The notes: generated by a model from the sequence alone, not told the origin. DNA of 64,000 nt from Flavobacterium succinicans LMG 10402 (GCF_000611675.1 NZ_JATV01000017.1:34911-98910), one strand, 5' to 3'; counted from the stretch's first letter, positions 50,977 through 61,179 are shown. Numbers and translations are program-made.

Positions 50977-52386
50977 ATGAAATCAACAAGATTAGAACAT
51001 GACTTTTTAGGAGAATTAGAGATTCCAAATGAATTGTATTACGGCGTTCAAACGTTTAGAGCGGTTGAGAATTTCAACATTACTGGAATTCCAATATCTA
51101 AAGAACCTTTATTTATAAAAGCCCTAGGCTATGTGAAAAAAGCTGCGGCATTAGCTAACAAAGACTGTGGTGTTTTAGATGCTACAATTGCTGAGGCTAT
51201 TTGTTATGGAAGTGATCAAGTAATTGCTGGTAAATTTGATCAAGAATTTGTTAGCGATTTGATTCAAGGAGGAGCTGGTACTTCTGTTAATATGAATGCT
51301 AATGAGGTAATTGCTAATATTGGTTTAGAATATTTAGGTCATAAAAAAGGTGAATACCAATTTTTGCATCCTAACAATCACGTTAATTGCTCGCAATCTA
51401 CTAATGATGCTTATCCATCTGCTTTTCGTATTGCTTTATACCTAAAAATGGAAAGTTTTATAGCGTCACTTTCTGAATTGGAAAAATCATTCACCGCTAA
51501 AGGAAAAGAATTTAATAGTGTGCTAAAAATGGGACGTACCCAATTACAGGACGCTGTTCCTATGACTTTGGGTCAAGAGTTTCATGCTTATGCCACTACA
51601 ATTAGCGAAGATATTAAGCGTCTAAAAGAGGCTCAAAGTTTAGTGCTCGAGATTAATATGGGAGCTACGGCCATTGGGACTAAAGTGAATGCACCAGAAG
51701 GTTACCCAGAATTATGTGTAAGTTATTTAGCCAAAGAGGTAGGTATTCCTTTGTCATTATCACCAGATTTAATTGAAGCTACTGTAGATACTGGCGCCTA
51801 TGTTCAAATTATGGGAACCATGAAAAGAACAGCAGTCAAAGTGTCTAAAATTTGTAATGATTTACGATTGTTAAGTTCAGGGCCACGAACTGGTTTTAAT
51901 GAAATTAATTTACCAGCAAGACAACCAGGTTCTTCTATTATGCCAGGAAAAGTAAATCCAGTAATTCCAGAAGTAGTAAACCAAACATGTTTCTATGTAA
52001 TTGGTCAAGATTTAACCGTTACTATGGCAGCTGAGGCAGGACAATTACAATTAAACGTGATGGAGCCTGTAATCGCCTTTGCTATGTTTACCTCTTTGGA
52101 TTACTTAACTAAAGCCATTCATACTTTAATTGATAAGTGTATTGTTGGAATTACAGCCAATGAGCAACACTGTTATGATTTAGTGATGAATAGTATTGGT
52201 ATAGTAACGCAGCTCAATCCAATTTTAGGGTATGAAGAAAGTGCAAGTATAGCGGGAGAGGCTCTTAAGACAGGCAAAAGCGTACACCAAATTGCTGTAG
52301 TAGAACGCAAATTAATTACTCAAGAAAAATGGGATGAAATCTATTCTATAGAAAATTTGATTAATCCAAGGTTTATTAACGCATAA
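50977..52386 (+). CDS. aspA: Aspartate ammonia-lyase
   Basis: 469 residues; converts aspartate to fumarate and ammonia. Fumarase/aspartase fold with the start RLEHDFLGELEIPNELYYGV, QSTNDAYPSAFR, MGRTQLQDAVPMTLGQEF and the mobile loop GSSIMPGKVNPVIPEVVNQ, which carries the catalytic Ser. Length and N-terminus fit aspartase rather than fumarase. First gene of a run with asparaginase and a dicarboxylate carrier. Confidence 0.93.
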   Translation: MKSTRLEHDFLGELEIPNELYYGVQTFRAVENFNITGIPISKEPLFIKALGYVKKAAALANKDCGVLDATIAEAICYGSDQVIAGKFDQEFVSDLIQGGAGTSVNMNANEVIANIGLEYLGHKKGEYQFLHPNNHVNCSQSTNDAYPSAFRIALYLKMESFIASLSELEKSFTAKGKEFNSVLKMGRTQLQDAVPMTLGQEFHAYATTISEDIKRLKEAQSLVLEINMGATAIGTKVNAPEGYPELCVSYLAKEVGIPLSLSPDLIEATVDTGAYVQIMGTMKRTAVKVSKICNDLRLLSSGPRTGFNEINLPARQPGSSIMPGKVNPVIPEVVNQTCFYVIGQDLTVTMAAEAGQLQLNVMEPVIAFAMFTSLDYLTKAIHTLIDKCIVGITANEQHCYDLVMNSIGIVTQLNPILGYEESASIAGEALKTGKSVHQIAVVERKLITQEKWDEIYSIENLINPRFINA

Positions 52387-52421
52387 GTTAATCTTACTTA
52401 TTTTACAAATATAAATTTATT

Positions 52422-53492
52422 ATGATGAAAAAAATTATTTCAATTGTATATGTTGCAATTTTGACTTTCTCTATTGCAACGAATGCTCAAAAAAATACAG
52501 ATAAAAATGCACCAAGAATTATCATTTTAGCAACGGGAGGAACCATTGCAGGATCAGGTGAATCAGCTACTAAAGCAGCCTACACTGCAGGAAAGGTGCC
52601 AATTGATGATTTGTTAAATGCTGTTCCAGACATTCACAAATACGGAAAAATTTCAGGAGAGCAAATTGCACAAATTGGAAGCCAAGACATGAACGTGGTG
52701 ACTTGGTTGAAATTAGCGAAAAGAATCAATCAAATTTTTAAAGATAATCTAGCCGATGCAGTAGTGGTAACTCATGGAACGGATACACAAGGTGAAACGG
52801 CTTACTTTTTAGATTTAACTGTTACGTCTGACAAACCTGTTGTTCTTGTTGGAGCAATGCGTCCTTCTACTGCTATGAGTCAAGATGGAAATCGTAATTT
52901 ATTGGATGCTGTAATGGTAGCAGCCAACCCAAAAAGTCAAGGCAAAGGAGTAATTGTAGCTATGGACGAAAAAGTCTTCGATGCTAGAGATGTTACTAAA
53001 ACAAGTACCACCAATTTAGAAACGTTTAGATCTACCAATTTTGGTCCAATTGGTTTGATATACGATGGTAAAGTTAGCTACTACTACCAGTCATTACGTA
53101 ATCCCTCCAAAAAATTTGATGTCAGTAAATTGAATGAACTTCCAAAAGTAGAAATAGTATACGGTTATGCTGATGCTAGTCCTGAAACAGTTTCTAATTT
53201 GTCTACTATTCCCGCTTTAAAAGGATTAGTGTATGCAGGTATGGGAAATGGTAATTTTGGGGAACCTGTTGGAAAAGCCCTAGCGGATATTTCTAAAAAA
53301 GGAGTAGTGGTATGTCGTTCTGCTAGAGCAAATTCAGGAAGAATCACTTTAGAAAATGAAGTAAATGATGCTGAATTAGGCTTTGTAGTAGCCGATGATT
53401 TGAATCCACAAAAAGCAAGAGTTTTATTGATGCTTTCTTTGACTGAGACTTCAGATAGAGCTAAAATTCAAGATAATTTTTTTGAATACTAG
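52422..53492 (+). CDS. ansB: Type II L-asparaginase (exported)
   Basis: 356 residues with a signal peptide (TFSIATNAQKN), so periplasmic. ILATGGTIAGSGES with the first catalytic Thr, VVVTHGTDTQGETAYFL with the second Thr-Asp, VLVGAMRPSTAMSQDG and later NEVNDAELGFV. It makes aspartate that aspA then uses. It lies 35 bp after aspA. Confidence 0.94.
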   Translation: MMKKIISIVYVAILTFSIATNAQKNTDKNAPRIIILATGGTIAGSGESATKAAYTAGKVPIDDLLNAVPDIHKYGKISGEQIAQIGSQDMNVVTWLKLAKRINQIFKDNLADAVVVTHGTDTQGETAYFLDLTVTSDKPVVLVGAMRPSTAMSQDGNRNLLDAVMVAANPKSQGKGVIVAMDEKVFDARDVTKTSTTNLETFRSTNFGPIGLIYDGKVSYYYQSLRNPSKKFDVSKLNELPKVEIVYGYADASPETVSNLSTIPALKGLVYAGMGNGNFGEPVGKALADISKKGVVVCRSARANSGRITLENEVNDAELGFVVADDLNPQKARVLLMLSLTETSDRAKIQDNFFEY

Positions 53493-53531
53493 AATCCAAA
53501 TTTTTAAGAATCAAATTAAAAAACACCGTGT

Positions 53532-54872
53532 ATGTTTTGGATAGAGTTTAGTGTTTTATTGGCGATGATCCTTATTGGTTCGCAAATGAAAGGCATTGGT
53601 CTTGGGGTGATGGGTATGGTAGGATTGCTCATTTTTATATTAGGATTTAATATGAGACCTACCAATCCACCATTAGATGTAATGTTGATAATAATGGCCA
53701 TCGTAACTACTGCTGCAACACTTCAGGCTTCTGGAGGTTTAGATTATTTAGTGCAATTGGCCGAGAAAATAATTAAAAGTAACCCTTCAAACATCACTTT
53801 TATAGCTCCCTTTACGGTGTTTTTTCTTTGTTTGTTTGCAGGTACAGCCCATATTGTTTATTCCTTGTTGCCTATTATTGCTGAGGTGGCGGCTAAAAAG
53901 CGTATTCGACCTGAAAGACCATTGAGTATTTCGGTAATTGCTTCACATTTGGCTTTAACAGGAAGCCCGATGAGTGCGGCAACTGCGGCGTTGGTAGTAA
54001 TTTTAGGGTATCCAGGAGCCTTGGTAGACATCATGATTATCTGTATTCCTGCTTGTTTGATTGGGCTTACGGTGGGGTGTTTTTCTGTCTATAAAAAAGG
54101 AGTTGAGTTAGTAAATGATCCTATTTTTATCGAGAAGATGAAAGACCCACAATTTGCAGCTAGTTTGGATAGTGATGATGTAGCGCAGCAAAAAGAATTA
54201 AAACCTGGAGCCAAAACTGCAGTTCTTATTTTTTCAGTAGCTATTTTAATGATCGTTATTGCAGGTGCATTTCCAGAGTTAGTGCCCCATTTTGAAGCGG
54301 GAGCTAAAACTTTAGCTGTAAACGAGAAAGGATCTTTGACAATGGTAACTATTATCGGAGTGGTTACTTTATCCGCTTCGGCTGCTATGATGTTGATTAC
54401 CAAAACGAGCGCTGCTGAAGTTACTAAGATGAGTTTATTTACTTCGATGGCCTCTGCGGTGGTATCTGTTTTTGGAGTGGTTTGGATGAGTTCAACATTC
54501 ATGGGACACAACGCAGTATTGATTCAAGATGTTTTGGGCGGCGTGGTAAAAGAGCATCCTTGGACTTTTTCAATAGCCGTTTTTGCGCTTGGAGTACTGA
54601 TGTTTAGTCAAGCTGCAACTACTAAAACTATGATGCCTCTGGGAATGGCTTTAGGTCTACCACCAGGAGCATTGATGGCAATTTTCCCTGCAGTAAATAG
54701 TGATTTTGTTTTGCCTGGGTATCCAACTCTTTTGGCGGCTATTAATTTTGACAGAACCGGTAGTACTAAAATTGGTAAATTCGTTGTTAATCATAGTTTT
54801 ATGGTGCCAGGTGTAGTCGCAATTGGTGTTGCTATTGCCGTAGGTTTTTTATTGGGTTCATTTATTCTTTAA
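53532..54872 (+). CDS. dcuB: Anaerobic C4-dicarboxylate transporter, Dcu family
   Basis: 446 residues with about ten membrane segments: MFWIEFSVLLAMILIGSQM, FGTAHIVYS-like FAGTAHIVYSLLPII, SVIASHLALTGSPMSAATAAL and FSQAATTKTMMPLGMALGLP. Dcu carriers exchange aspartate, fumarate, malate and succinate. A or B type is not certain. Its place after asparaginase and before porins fits a dicarboxylate route. Confidence 0.88.
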   Translation: MFWIEFSVLLAMILIGSQMKGIGLGVMGMVGLLIFILGFNMRPTNPPLDVMLIIMAIVTTAATLQASGGLDYLVQLAEKIIKSNPSNITFIAPFTVFFLCLFAGTAHIVYSLLPIIAEVAAKKRIRPERPLSISVIASHLALTGSPMSAATAALVVILGYPGALVDIMIICIPACLIGLTVGCFSVYKKGVELVNDPIFIEKMKDPQFAASLDSDDVAQQKELKPGAKTAVLIFSVAILMIVIAGAFPELVPHFEAGAKTLAVNEKGSLTMVTIIGVVTLSASAAMMLITKTSAAEVTKMSLFTSMASAVVSVFGVVWMSSTFMGHNAVLIQDVLGGVVKEHPWTFSIAVFALGVLMFSQAATTKTMMPLGMALGLPPGALMAIFPAVNSDFVLPGYPTLLAAINFDRTGSTKIGKFVVNHSFMVPGVVAIGVAIAVGFLLGSFIL

Positions 54873-54883
54873 ATATATAATTT

Positions 54884-56074
54884 ATGAAAAAAGTATATTT
54901 TTTACTTATGGTTTGTTTTTGTTTCAATGCCAGTTTTGGCCAAGATAAACAAACAAACGAAGGTGTGCTTTCAAATCGAGACACCATACGATCAATAATT
55001 CCAATAAAAAAACAATCGTTGTTAAGGGATGTCGATGTGATTTTTAACACTAGAGTGGCTTTCAATAGTGGTTTTTTAGATGGAAGTCATACAGGGTCAA
55101 AATTCAATTACGATCAATTACGTCTTGAAATTAAAGGAAAAATTCATGAAAAAGTCTCTTTTAGATTCCGTGATAGATACACTAGAGAACCTATACCAGG
55201 AAATCTTGATAATATCAGTAGATCTGTAGATATGGCTTTTGTAAAGGTTGATCTTTCTCCAAGAACCAATTTTACTATCGGTAAAATGTGTGCCGATTGG
55301 GGAGGATACGAATTTGATTTTAACCCAATTGATATTCTTACCTATAATGATATTATCGAAAATGCCGACAACTTTTTAGTAGGGGTTGGAGTGGCTCATA
55401 CTTTTGCCGATAAGAAAAATTCATTATCATTTCAAATCTTAAACTCAAGAACGAAAACTTTTCAAGAACAATACGGGGCAACAGCACCTCCAGATATAAC
55501 GCCTTCTAAAGCGCCTTTAGCTTTCGTGGCCAATTGGAGAAGTAGCTTTTTTGATGGTAAATTAGAAACTACCTATAGTTATAGTTTCTTTAATGAAGCC
55601 AAAAATTCTCATATGAATTACTTTGCTCTTGGAAACAAGTTTACTGCAAATAAATTGGTACTTTATTATGATTTCCAATACAGCAAAGAAAATATTGATC
55701 GTAAGGGCATTGTGTCAAATATCATAAGTAGTCAATACCAATATGCTGCACAAGACGCGACATATCTTGAAAACTGGCTGCGTGCAGAATATCTAGTGAC
55801 TCCAAAAGTGAATTTGCTTTTGACAGTGATGAATAGTAATCACTCTTGGGAAGGGAATCCCGATGCTAACGGATGTTCGAAACTTTCAACTAGTTATGGG
55901 ATTATTCCAACCGTTCAGTTTATGCCCTTCAAAGATCATAATATTCGATTTTACCTAGCCTATACCGCTAGAAAATTTAATTACACGAAATATGCCGAAA
56001 CTACCTTTGGGGTAAAAGATTACTCTACGGGACTTTTAGGAATTGGGTTAGTAGCACCGTTGTTGGTGTTGTAG
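54884..56074 (+). CDS. Porin (first of three paralogues)
   Basis: 396 residues with a signal peptide (VCFCFNASFGQ) and a beta-barrel pattern (RLEIKGKIHEKVSFRFRDRY, RTNFTIGKMCADWGGYEFDF, TTYSYSFFNEAKNSHMNYFA). Ends in LVAPLLVL. It is 12 bp after dcuB. Shares SIIPIKKQ and repeated barrel motifs with the genes at 56437 and 59682. It probably lets dicarboxylates or amino acids through the outer membrane. Confidence 0.85.
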   Translation: MKKVYFLLMVCFCFNASFGQDKQTNEGVLSNRDTIRSIIPIKKQSLLRDVDVIFNTRVAFNSGFLDGSHTGSKFNYDQLRLEIKGKIHEKVSFRFRDRYTREPIPGNLDNISRSVDMAFVKVDLSPRTNFTIGKMCADWGGYEFDFNPIDILTYNDIIENADNFLVGVGVAHTFADKKNSLSFQILNSRTKTFQEQYGATAPPDITPSKAPLAFVANWRSSFFDGKLETTYSYSFFNEAKNSHMNYFALGNKFTANKLVLYYDFQYSKENIDRKGIVSNIISSQYQYAAQDATYLENWLRAEYLVTPKVNLLLTVMNSNHSWEGNPDANGCSKLSTSYGIIPTVQFMPFKDHNIRFYLAYTARKFNYTKYAETTFGVKDYSTGLLGIGLVAPLLVL

Positions 56075-56184
56075 TATTTACTGCTTTAACGGTGTAGAAC
56101 TAGAATAGGTTTGTGTTTTTTTGGAGGAAGTAATCGTTTTTTTTCCGGTACTGTTGTGGTGCCATAAAATGGTTCTTTTTTAAC

Positions 56185-56417
56185 CCGTTGGGTGAAATTA
56201 CCAAATAAGCGTGAGTTTGAGGACTATTTTTTATGCGGAAAAGAGCAATATAAATGACATTTGGTTTGTCAGGTTGAGCGCAGTCGAAACCTTTCTTAAA
56301 CAAAAACGTCAGTTCGAGTGTTTTTTAATGAAAGTTTATCTTGTTCTAGATATATTTTTATTAAAAAACACTCGAACTAATTAAAAAAAGCTTCAAAAAA
56401 CTAATTTCACCCAACGG
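56185..56417. repeat. Nested inverted-repeat element between two porin genes
   Basis: Outer arms CCGTTGGGTGAAATTA (56185-56200) and TAATTTCACCCAACGG (56402-56417); inner arms AGTTCGAGTGTTTTTTAAT (56311-56329) and its exact reverse complement at 56360-56378. Between lies a CAGGTTGAGCGCAGTCGAAA stretch. The form is that of a small non-autonomous mobile element or hairpin-rich repeat. Confidence 0.7.
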
Positions 56418-56436
56418 TTTTTCTTAATATTAGATT

Positions 56437-57639
56437 ATGAAAATTCAATACTTCATAGTGCTCTTGTTTTTTTGGTGGTGCAATTCTGGCTATGGTCAAC
56501 AAATTCAAAAACAAACTACAGAAGGTGTTTTGTTAGTACCTGACTCTTTACGTTCCATTATTCCTATTAAGAAGCAAGGTTTATTGAAGGATACGGATAT
56601 AATTTTTCATACTCGCTTTGGGTTAGATTCCTATAGTAATAATGCAGAGCATATGCTAACCAACTTCAAAGGCAGTCAATTGCGGATAGAATTTAAGGGG
56701 AAAATTCACGAAAAGATCCATTTTCGCTTTAGAGAACGATTCACACAAGAACCGATTCCTGGCAATTTAGATAATATTAGCACAGCAGTAGATATCGCTT
56801 TTCTCAAAATCGACGTGACACCTAGAACACATCTAACAGTGGGAAAATTATTTGCAGATTGGGGCGGATATGAATTTGATTTTAATCCCTTGGATATTAT
56901 GCAGTACAACGATATTCTACAAAACTCAGATGCATTTTTAGTTGGAGCGGGGATTGGGCATACGAATGCCAATAAACAGCATTATTTTTCCTTTCAAGTA
57001 CTCAATTCTAGAACAAGAACTTTTGAAGAAATTTACGGACAATACATTCCACCGGGTATTCAGCCTGTAGCAAATCCTTTGGCTTTTGTTGGTAATTGGC
57101 GCGGGAGCATGTTTAAGGGAAAATGGCAAACTACTTATAGTTATAGTTTTTTTAATGAAGCATCAGCTGCTGCCAAAATGCATTATTTTGTGCTAGGGAA
57201 TAAGTTGCAATGGGATAAGTTCTTATTGTATTATGATTTTCATTATTCCCGTGAAGGATTAGATCGAAAAGGAATCATTTCTAGAATAATAATACCAAAG
57301 TACAATTATGCTGCAACAGATGTTCGATATATCGAAAATTGGATCAGAGGTGAATACTTAGTTACTCCAAAACTAAGTTTTATACTCACTCTGATGAACA
57401 GTAATCATCGATGGAATGATAATCCAGATCCCGAAGGTAACCAATTGTTGTCGAGAAGTTTTGGATACATTCCAACGATTGAATATTTGCCTTTCAAAAA
57501 TTTGTATTTAAGATTCTTTGCCTGTTTTGTTGGTCGAACATTTAACTATACTTCCTATGCTGAAACTACTTTTGGAGCCAAAGATTATTCCACCGGACAA
57601 TTCAGCATCGGAGTTGTAGCTCCTATAAATGTGTTGTAA
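56437..57639 (+). CDS. Porin (second of three paralogues)
   Basis: 400 residues; signal peptide ends near SGYGQQ. Clearly paralogous to the genes at 54884 and 59682: SIIPIKKQGLLKDTDIIF, QLRIEFKGKIHEKIHFRF, TPRTHLTVGKLFADWGGYEFD and the C-terminal FGAKDYSTGQFSIGVVAPI. It is separated from the first by the nested repeat. It has its own spacing from malic enzyme downstream. Confidence 0.85.
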   Translation: MKIQYFIVLLFFWWCNSGYGQQIQKQTTEGVLLVPDSLRSIIPIKKQGLLKDTDIIFHTRFGLDSYSNNAEHMLTNFKGSQLRIEFKGKIHEKIHFRFRERFTQEPIPGNLDNISTAVDIAFLKIDVTPRTHLTVGKLFADWGGYEFDFNPLDIMQYNDILQNSDAFLVGAGIGHTNANKQHYFSFQVLNSRTRTFEEIYGQYIPPGIQPVANPLAFVGNWRGSMFKGKWQTTYSYSFFNEASAAAKMHYFVLGNKLQWDKFLLYYDFHYSREGLDRKGIISRIIIPKYNYAATDVRYIENWIRGEYLVTPKLSFILTLMNSNHRWNDNPDPEGNQLLSRSFGYIPTIEYLPFKNLYLRFFACFVGRTFNYTSYAETTFGAKDYSTGQFSIGVVAPINVL

Positions 57640-57791
57640 TATTCAATTTGGAAGGAGAAAAATAGAGCTATGGGGTGTAACTTAAGTTCATAAGAAGTTC
57701 TTTTTGTTTTTAGAAATGAAATAAAGTTCTATTTCAGGAATACATTTTGTTATTCTAGGGCTTAAATTAGTAACGAATTAATCATGAAAGT

Positions 57792-59405
57792 ATGGAAAGA
57801 GTATCGGGTTATGACATTTTACGGAATCCTAAGTTAAACAAGGGGACAGCCTTTTCAATGGAAGAAAGGGAAAAATATAATTTAATTGGCTTACTTCCTG
57901 AAGCGATAGAAACTATTGATAATCAAGTTGAAAGAGTGCTTAATCAGATAAGTAGGTTAAACAAACCGATTAATAAATACATTTTTTTGATGCAATTGCT
58001 CGAAAATAACGAACGATTGTTTTTTAAAACGGTTTCAACTGCCCCGAAGAAATTCTTACCTATTGTTTATACACCCACTGTTGGTGAAGCTTGTCAACAT
58101 TTTGGACAAGTTTCTAGACGACCCCGAGGAATGTATATTTCAATTGAGCAAAAAAATAATATCAAAGAAATTATTAAAAATTGGCCTGAAGAGGATGTGC
58201 GTTTCACTGTTGTAACAGATGGAGGGCGTATTTTAGGTTTAGGAGATTTAGGTATTTATGGAATTGGTATTTCAATAGGTAAGTTGATTTTGTATACCAG
58301 TTGTGGAGGAGTTCCTCCAGAATATACTTTGCCTATAGTACTTGATGTAGGAACAAATAATGAGGAGTTCTTAAATGATCCTTTATATCCTGGATTAAAA
58401 AGAAAAAGAGTTAGAGGAAAAGAGTTTGATGATTTTGTGGCAGCATTTGTGGCAGCAGTCAATGAAGTTTTTCCTAAAATATGCATTCAGTGGGAAGATT
58501 TTCCCGGGGTAGATGCCATTCGTATTTTGAATACGTTCAAAAATAAAGTGTGTACTTTTAATGATGACATTCAAGGAACGGCAGCTGTAGCAACGGCAGG
58601 TTTTATTGCTATCAGTCGATTAACTAGCAAAACGTTCAAAGAGCAACGTTTCTTGTTCTTAGGAGCTGGAGCCGCTGCTTTTGGAATTGCTGATATGTTG
58701 ACAAATAAATTCATAAAAGACGGCTTATCTAAAGAAGAAGCTTTAAATCGAATCTGGATGTTTGACATCAATGGTCTTATTGTAGAAGAAAGAACAGATT
58801 TGTTAGAACACCAATTACAATTTGCTCATAAAGGTAAACTATGTACCAGTTTTGCAGAAGCAGTTCTTTCTGTAAAGCCAACCGCCATTATTGGGGTGAG
58901 TACTGTGGGAGGAGCTTTTAATCAAGAAGTAATTGAAAATATGTCTTTGGTGAATGAAAGACCGATCATTTTTCCTTATTCCAATCCAACCTCACATTCT
59001 GAATGTACGGCAGAACAAGCTTACAAATGGAGTAAGGGCAAGGCTATTTTTGCGAGTGGTAGCCCTTTTGAGCCAGTAGAATATGAAGGAAAGGTTTTCT
59101 ATCCTGGACAAGGTAATAATATTTACATCTTTCCAGCACTTGGCTTAGCCGTTTTTGCGACCGAAGCCAAAAGAGTTACTGATGATTTGTTATTGGTTGC
59201 CGCAGAGGCGGTTGCAGAACAAGTTGCTATCGAAGATTTTGAAAAAGGCTTAATTTATCCTAATATTTCAGATATTTTAGAAGTTTCTTTGAATGTTGCG
59301 GTTAAGATTACAGAAGAAATTTTCAATGCTGGTTTAGCTACTGTAGAACGTCCAGAAAATATTAGAGAATTCATTAAGACTAAGATGTATGTCCCTCAAT
59401 ATTAA
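57792..59405 (+). CDS. maeA: NAD-dependent malic enzyme (SfcA/MaeA type)
   Basis: 537 residues; oxidatively decarboxylates malate to pyruvate. Malic-enzyme signature FNDDIQGTAAVATAGF, N-terminal NERLFFKTV, RPRGMYISIEQKNNI, TDGGRILGLGDLG, the nucleotide-binding FLGAGAAAFGIAD and GVSTVGGAFNQEVIENM. Its site between two porins of the same family ties malate/fumarate from aspartate to pyruvate. Confidence 0.95.
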   Translation: MERVSGYDILRNPKLNKGTAFSMEEREKYNLIGLLPEAIETIDNQVERVLNQISRLNKPINKYIFLMQLLENNERLFFKTVSTAPKKFLPIVYTPTVGEACQHFGQVSRRPRGMYISIEQKNNIKEIIKNWPEEDVRFTVVTDGGRILGLGDLGIYGIGISIGKLILYTSCGGVPPEYTLPIVLDVGTNNEEFLNDPLYPGLKRKRVRGKEFDDFVAAFVAAVNEVFPKICIQWEDFPGVDAIRILNTFKNKVCTFNDDIQGTAAVATAGFIAISRLTSKTFKEQRFLFLGAGAAAFGIADMLTNKFIKDGLSKEEALNRIWMFDINGLIVEERTDLLEHQLQFAHKGKLCTSFAEAVLSVKPTAIIGVSTVGGAFNQEVIENMSLVNERPIIFPYSNPTSHSECTAEQAYKWSKGKAIFASGSPFEPVEYEGKVFYPGQGNNIYIFPALGLAVFATEAKRVTDDLLLVAAEAVAEQVAIEDFEKGLIYPNISDILEVSLNVAVKITEEIFNAGLATVERPENIREFIKTKMYVPQY

Positions 59406-59492
59406 AGTAAGTCATGATGCAAATGGGGAAATAATAGGGCTTCTGGGTCTTGAAATTGTTATGAAATCATTGATTTTGTAATGGTTTTGACA

Positions 59493-59526
59493 AAAAAACA
59501 TTTGCCGAGGTAAATGTTTTTTTTGT
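59493..59526 (+). terminator. Terminator after malic enzyme
   Basis: AACATTTGCC and GGTAAATGTT (with one mismatch) plus T8, about 90 bp past the stop. Confidence 0.7.
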
Positions 59527-59681
59527 TTTCATCTCTTTTTTTGGTTTTATATAAATCAAAAAGTAAGTGTATTACATATTCTTTTACAATTGGAACTAGT
59601 ATATTTTTTTTGGGAATAATTCTATGTTTTCATTCTAAGAAACTAATTGCTTTGTATTGCTTCTAAAAAAAACTATAAGTA

Positions 59682-60893
59682 ATGAACAAATACTTTATTT
59701 ATATCATATTATTTTTTTATCCAATTTTAGCAATTGGACAAGTTGAACAAATGGGACAAATGGAAAAACAATCAAATGAAGGGGAACAGTTTGTTGTTGA
59801 TTCTGTCCAATCTTTGTTTCCTGTTTCAAAGCTGACTTTGCTACGGAATGTTGATTTTATATTTAATTCTCGTTTCGCTTTTGGTAGTAACTTTTTAGAC
59901 GGAAATCATAACGTATCAAAATTTAATGTGGATCAATTTAGATTTGAAATTAAAGGAAGGATTCATGATAAAATCCGGTTTAGATTTCGGGATAGATTTA
60001 CTCGAGAATCCGAAATTGGAAATCTTGATAATGTCAAAAGGTCTATAGATTTGGCTTTTGTAACTGCTGATTTAACTCCAAGAACCAGTATTTCTATCGG
60101 AAAGTTAGTGGCCGATTTCGGGGGATGGGAGTTTGATATGAATCCAATTAACATATTGGCATACAACGATATTGTGGGAAATTCGGATAATTTTTTAGTT
60201 GGAGTCGAAATTTCACATTCTTTCAAGAATAAAAGTAATGCTCTTTCTTTTCAAATTTTAAATACTAGAACAAAAACTTTCGAAGAACAATATGGTGAAA
60301 CGGCTCCACCTAATATTGCTGCTTTAGACTATCCCTTAGCATTTGTGTCGAATTGGAGGGGCAGTTTCTTTAATAAAAAATTTGAAACTACCTATAGTTA
60401 TTCTTTTTTTCACGAAGCAGATGGGGTTAGTATGAATTATATTGCTCTAGGAAATAAATTCAAATCAAAGAATTTTATTTTGTACTATGATTTTCAATAC
60501 TCTCATGAAGGGTTGGATCGTAGAAAAATTGTATCAAATATTATCAATAGCCAATATCCATATGCTGCTGAAAAGGCACTTTACATCGGACATTGGATGA
60601 GGGCTTGTTACTTGATTAAACCAAAAATTAATTTACTTTTAACGCTGATGAATACCAATTTTTATTGGGAAGGCAATCCTGACCCTATTGGAGAATCTAG
60701 ACTAGCTTCCAGTTATGGTGTGACGCCAACAGTTGAATATTTGCCTTTTAAGAATCTTAACATGAAATTTTATGTAGGTTATGTCGCTAGAAAATTCGAG
60801 TACACCAGCTATGCTAAAACGGCTTTTGGCGCAAAGGATTATACAAGTGGTATGCTTAGTTTTGGGATTATTGCGCCATTATTAGTTTTGTAA
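59682..60893 (+). CDS. Porin (third of three paralogues)
   Basis: 403 residues with a signal peptide (FFYPILAIGQ). Barrel motifs as in the other two: RFEIKGRIHDKIRFRFRDRF, TPRTSISIGKLVADFGGWEFDM, TTYSYSFFHEADGVSMNYIA and FGAKDYTSGMLSFGIIAPLLVL. The conserved VAPLLVL end is shared with the first paralogue. Three linked copies suggest gene duplication with changed pore specificity. Confidence 0.85.
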   Translation: MNKYFIYIILFFYPILAIGQVEQMGQMEKQSNEGEQFVVDSVQSLFPVSKLTLLRNVDFIFNSRFAFGSNFLDGNHNVSKFNVDQFRFEIKGRIHDKIRFRFRDRFTRESEIGNLDNVKRSIDLAFVTADLTPRTSISIGKLVADFGGWEFDMNPINILAYNDIVGNSDNFLVGVEISHSFKNKSNALSFQILNTRTKTFEEQYGETAPPNIAALDYPLAFVSNWRGSFFNKKFETTYSYSFFHEADGVSMNYIALGNKFKSKNFILYYDFQYSHEGLDRRKIVSNIINSQYPYAAEKALYIGHWMRACYLIKPKINLLLTLMNTNFYWEGNPDPIGESRLASSYGVTPTVEYLPFKNLNMKFYVGYVARKFEYTSYAKTAFGAKDYTSGMLSFGIIAPLLVL

Positions 60894-60956
60894 TTGGTAT
60901 TGGTTTGGCTAGCCTCGTAATATAATCGAATCATTTGATTCTATTGTTTGCACAAT

Positions 60957-61019
60957 TTGAATAGGAATGGGCTTTAGCCCATTCACTAAAATAAGTTTTG
61001 TATTCGGGCTTTAGCCAAA
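60957..61019. repeat. Stray copy of the GGGCTTTAGCCC repeat
   Basis: TTTGAATAGGAATGGGCTTT and AGCCCATTCACTAAAATAAG, then CGGGCTTTAGCC, match the array at 4097-4830 and lie 56 kb from it, showing dispersal of that family. Confidence 0.8.
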
Positions 61020-61143
61020 ACTTTAATTTAAAACGGTAGGAAGCCAATAACAGGAAGTCAATTCCAAAAAGGCATAAAAAGGTTTAATAGTCAAAAATGG
61101 TTGGTAAAAATGCTGTGAAGCTTTGTAAAATATGATATTCCCA

Positions 61144-61179
61144 AAAGTTTATTGAAATTCGTTTCAATAAACTTTTTTT
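61144..61179 (+). terminator. Strong hairpin terminator with TTCG loop
   Basis: AAAGTTTATTGAAA and TTTCAATAAACTTT are perfect 14-bp arms with TTCG loop and T7. It has no obvious gene just upstream (porin 3 ends 250 bp before). Confidence 0.8.

Noticed and set aside
56100..56303. 67-codon minus-strand frame between porins
   Set aside because: It lies across the inverted-repeat element and has no recognisable domain or signal.
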